The position numbers and the translations under genes are program-made. A stretch of DNA of 7,512 nucleotides. It comes from an uncultured beta proteobacterium. Its GTDB lineage: Bacteria; Pseudomonadota; Gammaproteobacteria; Burkholderiales; Burkholderiaceae. The stretch lies in contig CAJAFJ010000506.1 in NCBI GenBank assembly GCA_903938955.1, positions 1-7,512 on the forward strand, in the 5' to 3' direction. Of the stretch, positions 1-6,350 are shown piece by piece; the stretch's first letter is position 1; every line of letters begins with the position of its first letter. Under the pieces are notes generated by a model that was not told the DNA's origin, made no database searches, and was given only the letters and a program-made list of their open reading frames with translations.

Positions 1-1
1 G

Positions 2-88
2 AACGACTGTCCTTGTCATGCCGGGTTACTTGCCATCTACCTGCTGGAGCGTGTGGTCGCTGAACTGTTCATGCCATACCGGGATTGA
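2..88 (+). CDS. possible 3' end of an upstream gene (partial)
   Basis: This frame is open from the window edge to a TGA at 86-88 and encodes 28 residues. The last 20 or so read like a hydrophobic or amphipathic helix (LLAIYLLERVVAELF) ending in MPYRD. The codons are GC-rich and natural-looking, such as CTG CTG GAG CGT GTG GTC. I do not recognise the family, and the fragment is too short to assign a function. It would be on the same strand as the large gene, about 220 bp upstream. It could be a chance open frame, since only 87 bases are visible. Confidence 0.3.
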   Translation, partial: NDCPCHAGLLAIYLLERVVAELFMPYRD

Positions 89-130
89 TGCCGTTAGAGG
101 GTTGCTTGACCGTAGCGCGGCGATTGTGCA

Positions 131-160
131 TTCAAAGCCGGTGATATCTGGCTGGATAAC
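131..160 (+). promoter_or_regulatory. weak sigma-70-like promoter candidate
   Basis: A TTCAAA box at 131-136 (4 of 6 to TTGACA) is separated by 18 nt from GATAAC at 155-160 (4 of 6 to TATAAT). Transcription would start near 167. This is the best pair I found between 89 and 308, but matches of this quality arise by chance, so it is only a candidate for transcription of the large gene. Confidence 0.2.
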
Positions 161-181
161 AAAGGTTTACATTTTTCTTAG

Positions 182-205
182 CCCAAAGCGCCTACCCCGT
201 TTGGG
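182..205 (+). other. short inverted repeat in the leader
   Basis: CCCAAA at 182-187 pairs perfectly with TTTGGG at 200-205 across a 12-nt loop. No U-run follows, so it is not a terminator. A six-pair stem with a long loop is only marginally stable. Confidence 0.2.
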
Positions 206-243
206 AGTATCCGCCAATGTGTTTCCACCCCATGCTGCCTAGA

Positions 244-269
244 GTTGGTTTGTAGAAATACAGCCCAAC
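244..269 (+). promoter_or_regulatory. GNRA-tetraloop hairpin in the 5' leader
   Basis: GTTGG (244-248) pairs with CCAAC (265-269). TGTA (251-254) pairs with TACA (259-262) and closes a GAAA tetraloop (255-258). Between the two stems, T250 can wobble with G263, and T249/C264 is a mismatch. GNRA loops are known to be stable and to make RNA tertiary contacts. The hairpin ends 27 nt before the Shine-Dalgarno site at 297-302, so it does not hide that site itself but could affect transcript stability or a larger fold. There is no U-run, so it is not a terminator. A regulatory role is inference. Confidence 0.35.
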
Positions 270-296
270 GGTCAGGCTCTTATGGTCGGCACATAC

Positions 297-302
297 AAGG
301 AG
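297..302 (+). promoter_or_regulatory. Shine-Dalgarno site that fixes the start of the large gene
   Basis: AAGGAG lies six nucleotides before the ATG at 309. An in-frame ATG at 282 lies upstream of this site and has no comparable ribosome binding sequence, so the 309 start is preferred. The protein then begins MAFTITGQ. Confidence 0.85.
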
Positions 303-308
303 TTCATC

Positions 309-3300
309 ATGGCATTCACTATCACCGGCCAGTTGGTCGTCGACGAGACCACGGGCACGCAGAACACGTCTGCAGGCGGCAGCGACATCACGGGTAACGA
401 TGTTGCATTTGGCTTGGGCGCCGTCGCCACCTCAGTGCTTGAGTTCAATGCGCTTCTAAGTTTGGCGGTAACGCAGACAGTCGTCCAGACCAACGTCTCC
501 GTGAGCAATGGCACAACGGCCCTTCCACTGGGCAGTCGCTTGATCACCAATTTGCCCGCCAATGTCTCTGATCTGGCCTTCACCCAGGCCGACGGAAGTG
601 CTTTCACAGGGCAGGCAGCGATGTTCGGGGCCGGGGCCACGGACTTCATGCGGACTACCGATGGCAGCAAGATATTTCTCTACAGCTTTGTGGGCGACGC
701 CCCCAACCTGGATACCGAGAACAACGTCGTTTTCGGCCGCAAAGGCGTTTGGGATCCAACGGCCAATGGCGGGTTGGGTGACTATGTGGCCAGCGCGACT
801 GGGGACATCGTCTTTGCCGCCTATCTGCAGCCAACCTCCAATACACCCGATGATCTGTCAACGCTGCTGGTAGACGAATCCGCCCTGGCCAGCGATACAG
901 GTGCCACGGGCGCCAAAGTCTGGCTGGTGGAGTACGAGCCGATCCAGCACCCGGCGCAGGGATCAGACGCCGCGGCCTACGATGACCAATTGAATTTGTA
1001 CAACCTGTATGTCACGGTCAATCAATTCAGCAGCTTTTCCCTGGAGGGCGCGCCCTCCGGTCAAAACCTGTTCCTGATGTTCGGCGATGGCACCCCTGGC
1101 GTTGACAAAAACGGAGACCCAGCCGACGAAGTATCCATCGTCGTCACCGCTACCAATGCCGTGAATCAGTCCGGCCCGGACCAGGACCCGACGCACACGG
1201 GCGACGACCTCAGCATCGTGACAGGCGGCACCGTCAACACCGGCCAGGGCGGCGGCGGCACCACGCTGGGCCACACCAACCAGATGATCGATGCGGGCGA
1301 AGCGCTGGCCTTCACCTTCGTGACTGGCGCCACGCCCGACGTCACCGTTCCCAACCTGGATCAAAACGAGGCCGACCTGGAAAGCAACATCAAGTTCACC
1401 GCTCTTTACAACTCGACCGGCGCCAGCTTTACCGTCGTCCAATTGCAGCAGGACAAGGCAGCCACACTGACGATCAGCGCGAGTAACGCCGACTTCGCGC
1501 CGGCGGGAGCCTACATCGACGAGCTTCTCTTGTTTGACGATGGGTTTGTCAACATCAACTATGTCAAGGTCAGCATCCAGGAAAAGGTTGGCAATGCCAT
1601 CGTGCCGGTGCTGGACCAGAATGGCGACCCTGTATTTAACGAATTCGGCCCCGGCGATTCCGGCATCGCAGATCCTGATACCGGTGTCACCGTCACTTTC
1701 AATGCCGACGGGACCGTGACCCTGACAGGGGTGGAGGCGCTCGACGTGATCGAGTACCACACCGGCGACGCTGGCGGCGCCCTCAGCCACAGCCGCGTGG
1801 TAATTGCCAACTCGGCCGTCAACCCCGGCAACCAATCGCACATTGACGCAGCTTTTGACATTGGCGGCTTCGCCCTGCGCAGTTCTGTCACCGAGACAGA
1901 ACAGCTCTCAGTGCTGGGCTTCCAGGACGACGGTCCGACGGCAGACATCGCGGACGGCACCGGCTCGGTGACGATCGATGAGACGGCTGGCAACGACGGC
2001 GACGACGACACGTCGGGTGCGACGCTGCTGGGCGGGGTGGCACTGTCGACAGTGTTCAGCACAACGAACGTGCCCAACCCCGGTGAGGACGGCACCGACC
2101 TGCCGCAGTACGCGCTGAGCGATGCGCCGCTGGTGAGCACCACCGGCAGCAGCTTTGGCCAGGACGATGAAGGCGGGACCCAGGTTCTGTTGCTGGAGGT
2201 GACCGGTGGCGACGGCAGCAGCTCCGACCTGTTCACAACCGCTGGCGACGAGATCTTCCTGTCCAAGGAGGGCGATCTGATCGTCGGGCGCTATGACGCG
2301 GACGGTGATCTGGATGTCGACGGGGACGACGACGCAGCGTTCGCCATCGCGCTCGGCCAGGACGGCAAGGTGGCAACCGTGCAGTATGTTTCGCTGACGC
2401 ACAACAGCGCGGGTGATGGCACGGTCCCACCGGGCAGCTACGACGAGCAAGTCGATCTGGATGGCAAGGTCGACGTGAAGGTGCTGGTCACCGATGGCGA
2501 CGGCGACACCAGCGAAGACACGGTGGCCATCGGCAACGACATCAACTTTGAGGACGACGGACCGACGGCATCTGCCAACGACACGGTATTGCTCGACGAC
2601 GATGCGCTCACGGATGGCAATCCGGGCGGCACAGGCGACGACGCGGACTCGGCCAACGTCAGCGGCACGCTGGGCCACGCATTTGGACAGGATGGTGAAG
2701 GTGCGACAGTGGCGTACCTGACAACCGGCGCACCTGCGGGCTTTACCTATGAAACATCGGGCACCAGCTTGCTGGTCAAGCAGGGCACGACGACCGTACT
2801 GACGCTGACGATGGTTTCCGCAACGGGCGCCTACACGGTGGTGCAGAACAACCCGATTCTCCATGCGGCGGGCCTGGACGAAAACAACCAGGAGTTCACC
2901 ATCAACTACCGGGTGACCGATGGCGATGGCGACACGGCCGACGGCACATTGGGAATCAATGTCGATGACGATACGCCGGTCGTGATCGCCAAGTCGAACC
3001 TGGTCTACGCGAACGACAGCAACCCGCCTCCTAACGGCGATCCAGGGGGCACCGGCATCTTCGCCTACGCCATCGGTGCGGACACGCGGACGGGAACGAC
3101 TTACAGCGCGACAAATTCCGATTTCGTGAGCCCGATCACCTTGACGGGCACGGTTGGAGTGGACCCGGACGGCGCTGGACCCTTGACGAATGCCCTTACC
3201 GACACATCCGTGACATGGTTCTCGGAGAGCGACACGGAGGCAGTGTTCAATGTGGACTTCACGTACTTGTCCAATCCGACGAGCGGGGCGACCACCACCA

Positions 3301-4607
3301 TCAACGATGCCAAGCTGACCTTTGACAAGGAGGTCGGCACCTACAACTTGAAAGTGCCCGAAATCGAGAGTTTCAGTATCCTGCAGACCTCGACCCCCGG
3401 CAATACCCTTCAAGGCTATCTGGTCGACTCAGCCACGACGCAAAGCTCGAACCCGCCGGTTTCGGTGATGACCCTTGCCAGCGACTTCTTTGTGCAGTTC
3501 GAGGGATTCGGCGTGCTCAATGGGACGCCCCAAACCTTCGCTTACGACGCAACGACGGGCTTGTTCTCCAATGACCGGCGGTACGTCACCATCTCCTCGG
3601 GCTCGATTGGCGCTGCCAGCGACACACTGCAATCGGATGAGGTGATTGACTTGGACTTTTTCACTGAAAATCCAATGGGGTTCGTCAACTCGTCCGTGAC
3701 AAGGGCGACGAGCAAGGCCGTCTTTGTCGAGATGGAACAGGTCGGCCCGGGCGCCGGGAAAGACCTGCTGGTGGTGCTGAAGTTGGTTGATGACGTCACA
3801 GGGGACACCATCAACCGGACCTTCATTGTTGGAAATTCGACCGGAAATGACGACATCATCAACGCGGATCTGCCCGCCTATGGCTTTGTGGCTGAGAAAC
3901 AGAACGGCATCGTGGTCTTTGAAAGTAATGACTACAACTTCGGCACTGAGACCTACTCCATCCAGGGCATGCAGGTGGTGACATCGACCCAAAACACGAG
4001 CGGCACGGGGTACCAGCTCAATGGCCTCATCGACGATCCCACCACGGTGGCGATTGAGGGTGCCACAACCAATAGCCAGATTGCTTTCGGCGGCGACACG
4101 ACTGAGGGGAACAACGAACCCATCAAGATCATTAATCTCGGTTTCGTGGCCTCGACCACCCCGGACGCCCACCTGATCTTCAACGTGGCGGTGAAAGATG
4201 CTGACGGCGATGCAACAGCGTCCCAAACGCTGGACGTGACAATCGTGGGCGGCGACGGTGTCACCGCCTCGGCGGATGCAGACACGTTCGTGATCGGCGA
4301 CACGGACGTTGACGGGCTGCTCTCCATGGTCATGACGGTGATCGATGGCGGCTTTGTCACCGGCATTGACAAGCTGGACTTCTCGGTGGCAGGGTCTGGG
4401 ACGAACTACACCGAGAACCTGGTCGCTGCGGCCAACCTGGCCGAATTCACCACAGCCGCCGATGACGCGTTGAACGGCACGATGACATACTACTTCGGCG
4501 TGGTTGCCGGCAACGGCTACTTGGCAATGGATGGCGACGCCAATGGCATCACCAGCATCGTCGAGCTGGTCGGCGTGACCAATATGGAGGCCGCCGACAT
4601 CATGTGA
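309..4607 (+). CDS. large DUF5801-type repeat protein, probable type I secretion substrate
   Basis: This 1432-residue protein is acidic and rich in Gly, Asp, Thr and Ser. I found no cysteine in it. No Sec signal peptide is visible at MAFTITGQ. Residues 1-537 form a long N-terminal region with a Gly-rich linker near 305-320. DUF5801-like modules follow, starting at FQDDGPTA (538), FEDDGPTA (747) and VDDDTP (885). Calcium-type acidic loops occur at TDGDGDT (D729 and D871) and KDADGD (D1297), with a DADGDLDVDGDDD stretch from about 663. Residues 1320-1432 resemble the C-terminal region of RTX-like type I secretion substrates: DADTF, GGFVTGIDKLDF, ALNGTMTYYFG, GNGYLAMDGDANGITSIVEL. In that family an ABC transporter reads a C-terminal signal and exports the protein to the cell surface or medium, where Ca2+ drives folding. 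Canonical GGxGxDxxx nonapeptide arrays are absent. The role is probably adhesin or surface layer, but that is inference. No secretion genes lie in the window. The gene is intact with no visible frameshift. Confidence 0.92.
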   Translation: MAFTITGQLVVDETTGTQNTSAGGSDITGNDVAFGLGAVATSVLEFNALLSLAVTQTVVQTNVSVSNGTTALPLGSRLITNLPANVSDLAFTQADGSAFTGQAAMFGAGATDFMRTTDGSKIFLYSFVGDAPNLDTENNVVFGRKGVWDPTANGGLGDYVASATGDIVFAAYLQPTSNTPDDLSTLLVDESALASDTGATGAKVWLVEYEPIQHPAQGSDAAAYDDQLNLYNLYVTVNQFSSFSLEGAPSGQNLFLMFGDGTPGVDKNGDPADEVSIVVTATNAVNQSGPDQDPTHTGDDLSIVTGGTVNTGQGGGGTTLGHTNQMIDAGEALAFTFVTGATPDVTVPNLDQNEADLESNIKFTALYNSTGASFTVVQLQQDKAATLTISASNADFAPAGAYIDELLLFDDGFVNINYVKVSIQEKVGNAIVPVLDQNGDPVFNEFGPGDSGIADPDTGVTVTFNADGTVTLTGVEALDVIEYHTGDAGGALSHSRVVIANSAVNPGNQSHIDAAFDIGGFALRSSVTETEQLSVLGFQDDGPTADIADGTGSVTIDETAGNDGDDDTSGATLLGGVALSTVFSTTNVPNPGEDGTDLPQYALSDAPLVSTTGSSFGQDDEGGTQVLLLEVTGGDGSSSDLFTTAGDEIFLSKEGDLIVGRYDADGDLDVDGDDDAAFAIALGQDGKVATVQYVSLTHNSAGDGTVPPGSYDEQVDLDGKVDVKVLVTDGDGDTSEDTVAIGNDINFEDDGPTASANDTVLLDDDALTDGNPGGTGDDADSANVSGTLGHAFGQDGEGATVAYLTTGAPAGFTYETSGTSLLVKQGTTTVLTLTMVSATGAYTVVQNNPILHAAGLDENNQEFTINYRVTDGDGDTADGTLGINVDDDTPVVIAKSNLVYANDSNPPPNGDPGGTGIFAYAIGADTRTGTTYSATNSDFVSPITLTGTVGVDPDGAGPLTNALTDTSVTWFSESDTEAVFNVDFTYLSNPTSGATTTINDAKLTFDKEVGTYNLKVPEIESFSILQTSTPGNTLQGYLVDSATTQSSNPPVSVMTLASDFFVQFEGFGVLNGTPQTFAYDATTGLFSNDRRYVTISSGSIGAASDTLQSDEVIDLDFFTENPMGFVNSSVTRATSKAVFVEMEQVGPGAGKDLLVVLKLVDDVTGDTINRTFIVGNSTGNDDIINADLPAYGFVAEKQNGIVVFESNDYNFGTETYSIQGMQVVTSTQNTSGTGYQLNGLIDDPTTVAIEGATTNSQIAFGGDTTEGNNEPIKIINLGFVASTTPDAHLIFNVAVKDADGDATASQTLDVTIVGGDGVTASADADTFVIGDTDVDGLLSMVMTVIDGGFVTGIDKLDFSVAGSGTNYTENLVAAANLAEFTTAADDALNGTMTYYFGVVAGNGYLAMDGDANGITSIVELVGVTNMEAADIM
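1920..2960 (+). repeat. two successive DUF5801-like modules within the large gene
   Basis: Module one (residues 538-746) and module two (747-884) both begin with the same DDGPTA linker. At DNA level the linker is a 20-base repeat at 1924-1943 and 2551-2570 with one mismatch. Both modules end with a VTDGDGDT loop, at 2487-2510 and 2913-2936. Module one has the fuller pattern: a VLLLEVTGGDG strand, EGDLIVGRYDADGD, an AFAIALGQDGKVATVQYVSLTH segment split around its centre, then the Asp-rich loop. Module two is shorter at 138 residues and has a different core. The modules are related in architecture but diverged, so this is not a recent duplication. Confidence 0.7.
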
Positions 4608-4663
4608 ACAGCAGCAACGACCTGACGGCCTGGCACTCTAAAAGGAACTAGGTCGTCGCTGTT
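4607..4663 (+). other. imperfect hairpin just after the stop codon
   Basis: AACAGC (4607-4612) pairs with GCTGTT (4658-4663), and ACGACCT (4617-4623) pairs with AGGTCGT (4650-4656), leaving a small internal loop and a 26-nt apical loop. It begins on the last base of the stop codon and sits 9 nt before the terminator-like hairpin. It may stabilise the 3' end of the long transcript, which is inference. Confidence 0.35.
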
Positions 4664-4672
4664 GGACTATGG

Positions 4673-4708
4673 ACTCCCTGTCAAGTGCAATATCTTGGCA
4701 GGGAGTTT
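4673..4708 (+). terminator. probable intrinsic terminator of the large gene
   Basis: ACTCCCTGTCAAG (4673-4685) pairs with CTTGGCAGGGAGT (4694-4706), giving 13 pairs including one G-T wobble around an 8-nt loop. A short TTT run ends the structure (4706-4708). The stem is strong but the U tract is weak. It lies 66 nt past the stop codon, in the gap before a gene remnant running the other way, which is where a terminator is expected. Confidence 0.6.
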
Positions 4709-4734
4709 GAATGTGTGAAGCGCTGAAACAGCAT

Positions 4735-4750
4735 AGGCCAGAAGTGGCCT
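4735..4750 (-). terminator. small hairpin downstream of the umuC relic
   Basis: AGGCCA (4735-4740) pairs with TGGCCT (4745-4750) across a four-base loop, 10 nt beyond the stop codon of the minus-strand umuC remnant. No T-run follows on the minus strand. It could be the relic of the umuC terminator or a chance palindrome. Confidence 0.25.
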
Positions 4751-4760
4751 GATTCGTCAG

Positions 4761-5442
4761 TCACGCCTTGGCCACCGGCAGATCACCCCAGCAGGTGGTG
4801 TAGCCCGGCGAGCGGTGCTCCTGCTTCATCGACCAGAGGCGCCGATTGCCCGCCAGGCCCGCACTGCCCATCAGCACCGTGCCCCGGCCGTAACGCAGGT
4901 TCAGCTCATCCAGCGCCGTCATCAGACCCTGGCGCGTTGACGTGTCGTCATCTTCCAGCGGCAACTCGGCCTGCACCACCGCGTCAGATTGCAAATCCAG
5001 CAGCATCACGCCCGCTTTGGCCAATTGGAAGCCCGGCTGGTAAATGGCGCGCAACCCCGCCAGCGCCGCGCCCAGAATCACCGCCGTGTCGGCACTGGGG
5101 CGGCGTAGCGGTACGCAGATGGAACGGCTGAACTGCGCCTCGGCTCGAAACGGGCTGGTGCGAATAAAGCACAGCACTTGGCTGCGTTTCACCAGATCAC
5201 CGCGCACCCCGGTTAAATCAATAAACGACTCGTCGATGGAATAAATCTCCTGCCGTGGCCCCAAACCCGCAGCCAGGCTCATCATGCGGTCACTCAGGTC
5301 GCCATACAGCGCAAAGTTGGCCGACAAGGCCCACCAGCCCTTTTGATTCGGCCAAGTGGCGAATCTTGAACCACGGCGCGCCCATGGCGATGCCCAGGGC
5401 TTTGGCCTCGTTGGAGCGAGCAATGGCGCAGCCGTCGTTGTT
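4761..5442 (-). pseudogene. umuC: umuC relic (error-prone DNA polymerase V catalytic subunit)
   Basis: UmuC is the Y-family translesion polymerase subunit of the SOS response, normally about 420 residues. The remnant starts abruptly at NNDGCAIARSNEAKALG (from about 5442), so the usual first 40 or so residues, with the first catalytic Asp, are missing. An extra base in the CCC run at 5330-5332 shifts the frame between HLAESKG and ALSANFALYGD. The catalytic SIDE motif survives in IYSIDESFIDL. After GVRGDLVKRS the protein jumps to QVLCFIRTSPFR near 5180-5190. Relative to the family this skips about 185 residues, covering the rest of the palm plus the thumb and much of the little finger. The C-terminus is complete and recognisable (MKQEHRSPGYTT, WGDLPVAKA, stop at 4761-4763). 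An out-of-frame ATG at 5423 opens a 220-codon frame, but that start is artificial. The gene cannot make an active polymerase. No umuD is visible. Confidence 0.88.
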
Positions 5443-5584
5443 TCTGAATGACCCTAACAGTTAGTAGGGGATAAGTCCGCGAATTCATTCATGAATTTAT
5501 GACTAACAGTTTTCTCTAGGAGTCTGGGCGGCAGAAGGGATTTTCCCGATGCCAATGATTGAAGTTTGAGGTGCAATATTGGGC
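5443..5584. other. noncoding junction between the umuC relic and the IS1182-like fragment
   Basis: No gene is supported here. umuC homology stops near 5442, and an IS1182-like transposase start codon appears at 5585. The stretch probably holds the left end of that insertion sequence plus debris of earlier events. It contains a 9-bp direct repeat and two palindromes, listed separately. The position of the insertion sequence tip cannot be fixed from this window. Confidence 0.4.
5454..5511. repeat. 9-bp direct repeat flanking a 40-bp palindrome-bearing segment
   Basis: CTAACAGTT occurs at 5454-5462 and again at 5503-5511. The first copy is part of the palindrome CTAACAGTTAG (5454-5464). Between the copies lies AATTCAT at 5482-5488 and its reverse complement ATGAATT at 5491-5497, separated by two bases. 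The direct repeats could be a target duplication or the scar of an excised element, but repeats this short can be chance. Confidence 0.4.
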
Positions 5585-5632
5585 ATGAGTGCAAGCTACA
5601 TCCCCTACCATCCTGAGCAGCAACAACTCTTG
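5585..5632 (+). pseudogene. N-terminal fragment of an IS1182-like transposase
   Basis: An ATG at 5585 opens the reading MSASYIPYHPEQQQLL. This resembles the usual N-terminus of IS1182-family DDE transposases, where a YxPYxPxQxxLLP motif precedes the DUF772 domain. Homology ends at about 5632, where the sequence becomes minus-strand IS66 tnpC. The hybrid frame stops at a TGA soon after (5657-5659). Only about 16 of some 450-500 codons remain. The family call rests on this short motif alone. The noncoding DNA to the left is probably the matching end of the element. Confidence 0.5.
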
Positions 5633-6270
5633 GCTTCCTGGCGGTACAACGGCAGGTGATCTGCAAACTTGGCCACCAGCACCTGGGCCAGCAGGCCGGT
5701 GGTGGGAATGCCTTTGTCGATGATGTGCGCTTCCACCGGTGCCTGGACCAGGGTCTCGCACTGGTTACACACTCATTTGCCGCGCACGTGACGCTCCACG
5801 CTGAACACGCCGGGCTGGTAGTCCAGCTTCTCGGCGACGTCTTCGCCGATGCGTTTCATCTGGCAGCTGCAATTGCAGATGGTGCTGTCTGGCTCGTGGG
5901 CAATCTCACGTCGGGGAAGATCGGCGGGCAGCACCTGGCGCTTGGGTTGCTGCTTCTCACCTGGGGACTTCTGTGCGGGTGCTGCCTGTTCGAGCTCCGC
6001 TTGCAGTGCCTGCAAGTCAGCATCGATGGTTTCTTCGAGCAGATTGCGCTGCTCGGTGTTGAAGTGCTCGCTCTGGGCGGCAAACTTCAGCCGCTTCAAG
6101 ACCGCCATCTCGTGCGTGATTTTGTCGATGACGGCTTGCTTGAAGGTGATCTCTGCGTCGCGGCGTGCCAGATCGGCATTTTTGTTAGCCACCGTTTGCA
6201 GCAGCTCATTGACCACGGCACGCAGTTCTTCTGCGCTCAATTTGGACAATGATTCGGGGGCCACAACCAT
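5632..6270 (-). pseudogene. tnpC: IS66 TnpC transposase, nonsense-interrupted and 3'-truncated
   Basis: Full-length IS66 TnpC is about 510-530 residues. From ATG at 6270 the frame encodes 165 residues with a coiled-coil N-terminal part (NELLQTVANKNADLARRDAE), the conserved LKRLKFAAQSEHFN block, and the start of the zinc-finger region (CNCSCQMKRIGEDVAEKLDY). A TGA at 5773-5775 replaces the conserved Trp of the RGKW motif, a one-base change from TGG. In the same frame homology continues: VCNQCETLVQAPVEAHIIDKG, then LVAKFADHLPLYRQEA, ending at codon 213 near 5632. The whole DDE catalytic core that should follow is missing. No good ribosome binding site precedes the ATG. It sits 80 bp after the tnpB stop, with a hairpin between them. 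Confidence 0.9.
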
Positions 6271-6299
6271 GACTGCAAGTGTGCCCGCGCCTGTGAAGA

Positions 6300-6331
6300 T
6301 TACCTATTGGAGCATCGCCCAATAGACGTAA
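6300..6331 (-). other. hairpin between tnpB and tnpC
   Basis: CTATTGG (6304-6310) and CCAATAG (6319-6325) form a perfect 7-bp stem around an 8-nt loop. TTAC (6300-6303) pairs with GTAA (6328-6331) across a 2-nt bulge, extending it to 11 pairs. On the minus strand it lies between the tnpB stop (6351) and the tnpC start (6270). No T-run follows. It could limit read-through or translation into tnpC, which is inference. Confidence 0.4.
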
Positions 6332-6350
6332 ATTTCCCAGCGAATCAGGA

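Larger units (their letters stand above)
89..308 (+). other. leader region upstream of the large exported-protein gene
   Basis: No convincing coding sequence was found on either strand. The region is less GC-rich than the gene downstream. It holds a weak promoter candidate, two short hairpins and the ribosome binding site, each listed separately. If the promoter candidate is right, the transcript has a 5' untranslated leader of about 140 nt, long enough to carry RNA-level control. I could not match it to a known riboswitch class. Confidence 0.5.

Noticed and set aside
15..40. GCCGGGTTAC resembling the 3' part of the c-di-GMP-I (GEMM) riboswitch
   Set aside because: The flanking GGTA/TACC pairing is not present and the rest of the aptamer would lie outside the window. 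The same bases read well as a coding tail.
18..242. 74-codon plus-strand frame at the left edge
   Set aside because: Its composition is Ser/Cys/Trp-rich with no motif or ribosome binding site, and it overlaps the more protein-like frame ending at 88.
282..308. Upstream in-frame ATG adding nine residues to the large protein
   Set aside because: It lies before the AAGGAG site at 297-302 and has no ribosome binding sequence of its own. The ATG at 309 is spaced six bases from AAGGAG.
963..1841. 292-codon open frame on the minus strand inside the large gene
   Set aside because: Same reason: a shadow of the coding bias of the plus-strand gene, with no domain or start signal.
1908..3413. 501-codon open frame on the minus strand inside the large gene
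   Set aside because: It is antisense to a clearly real gene, has low-complexity Arg/Val/Gly-rich composition typical of antisense frames of GC-rich Asp/Gly coding DNA, and has no recognisable motif.
4761..5423. Calling the 220-codon minus-strand frame an intact UmuC-like gene
   Set aside because: Its first 30 residues are out of frame relative to UmuC (the true frame reads NNDGCAIARSNEAK), and both the N-terminus and a large internal block are missing.
5656..6252. 198-codon open frame on the plus strand across IS66 tnpC
   Set aside because: It is the antisense of conserved TnpC coding sequence, and its apparent hydrophobic stretches come from the reverse complement of Glu/Gln/Lys-rich coiled-coil codons.
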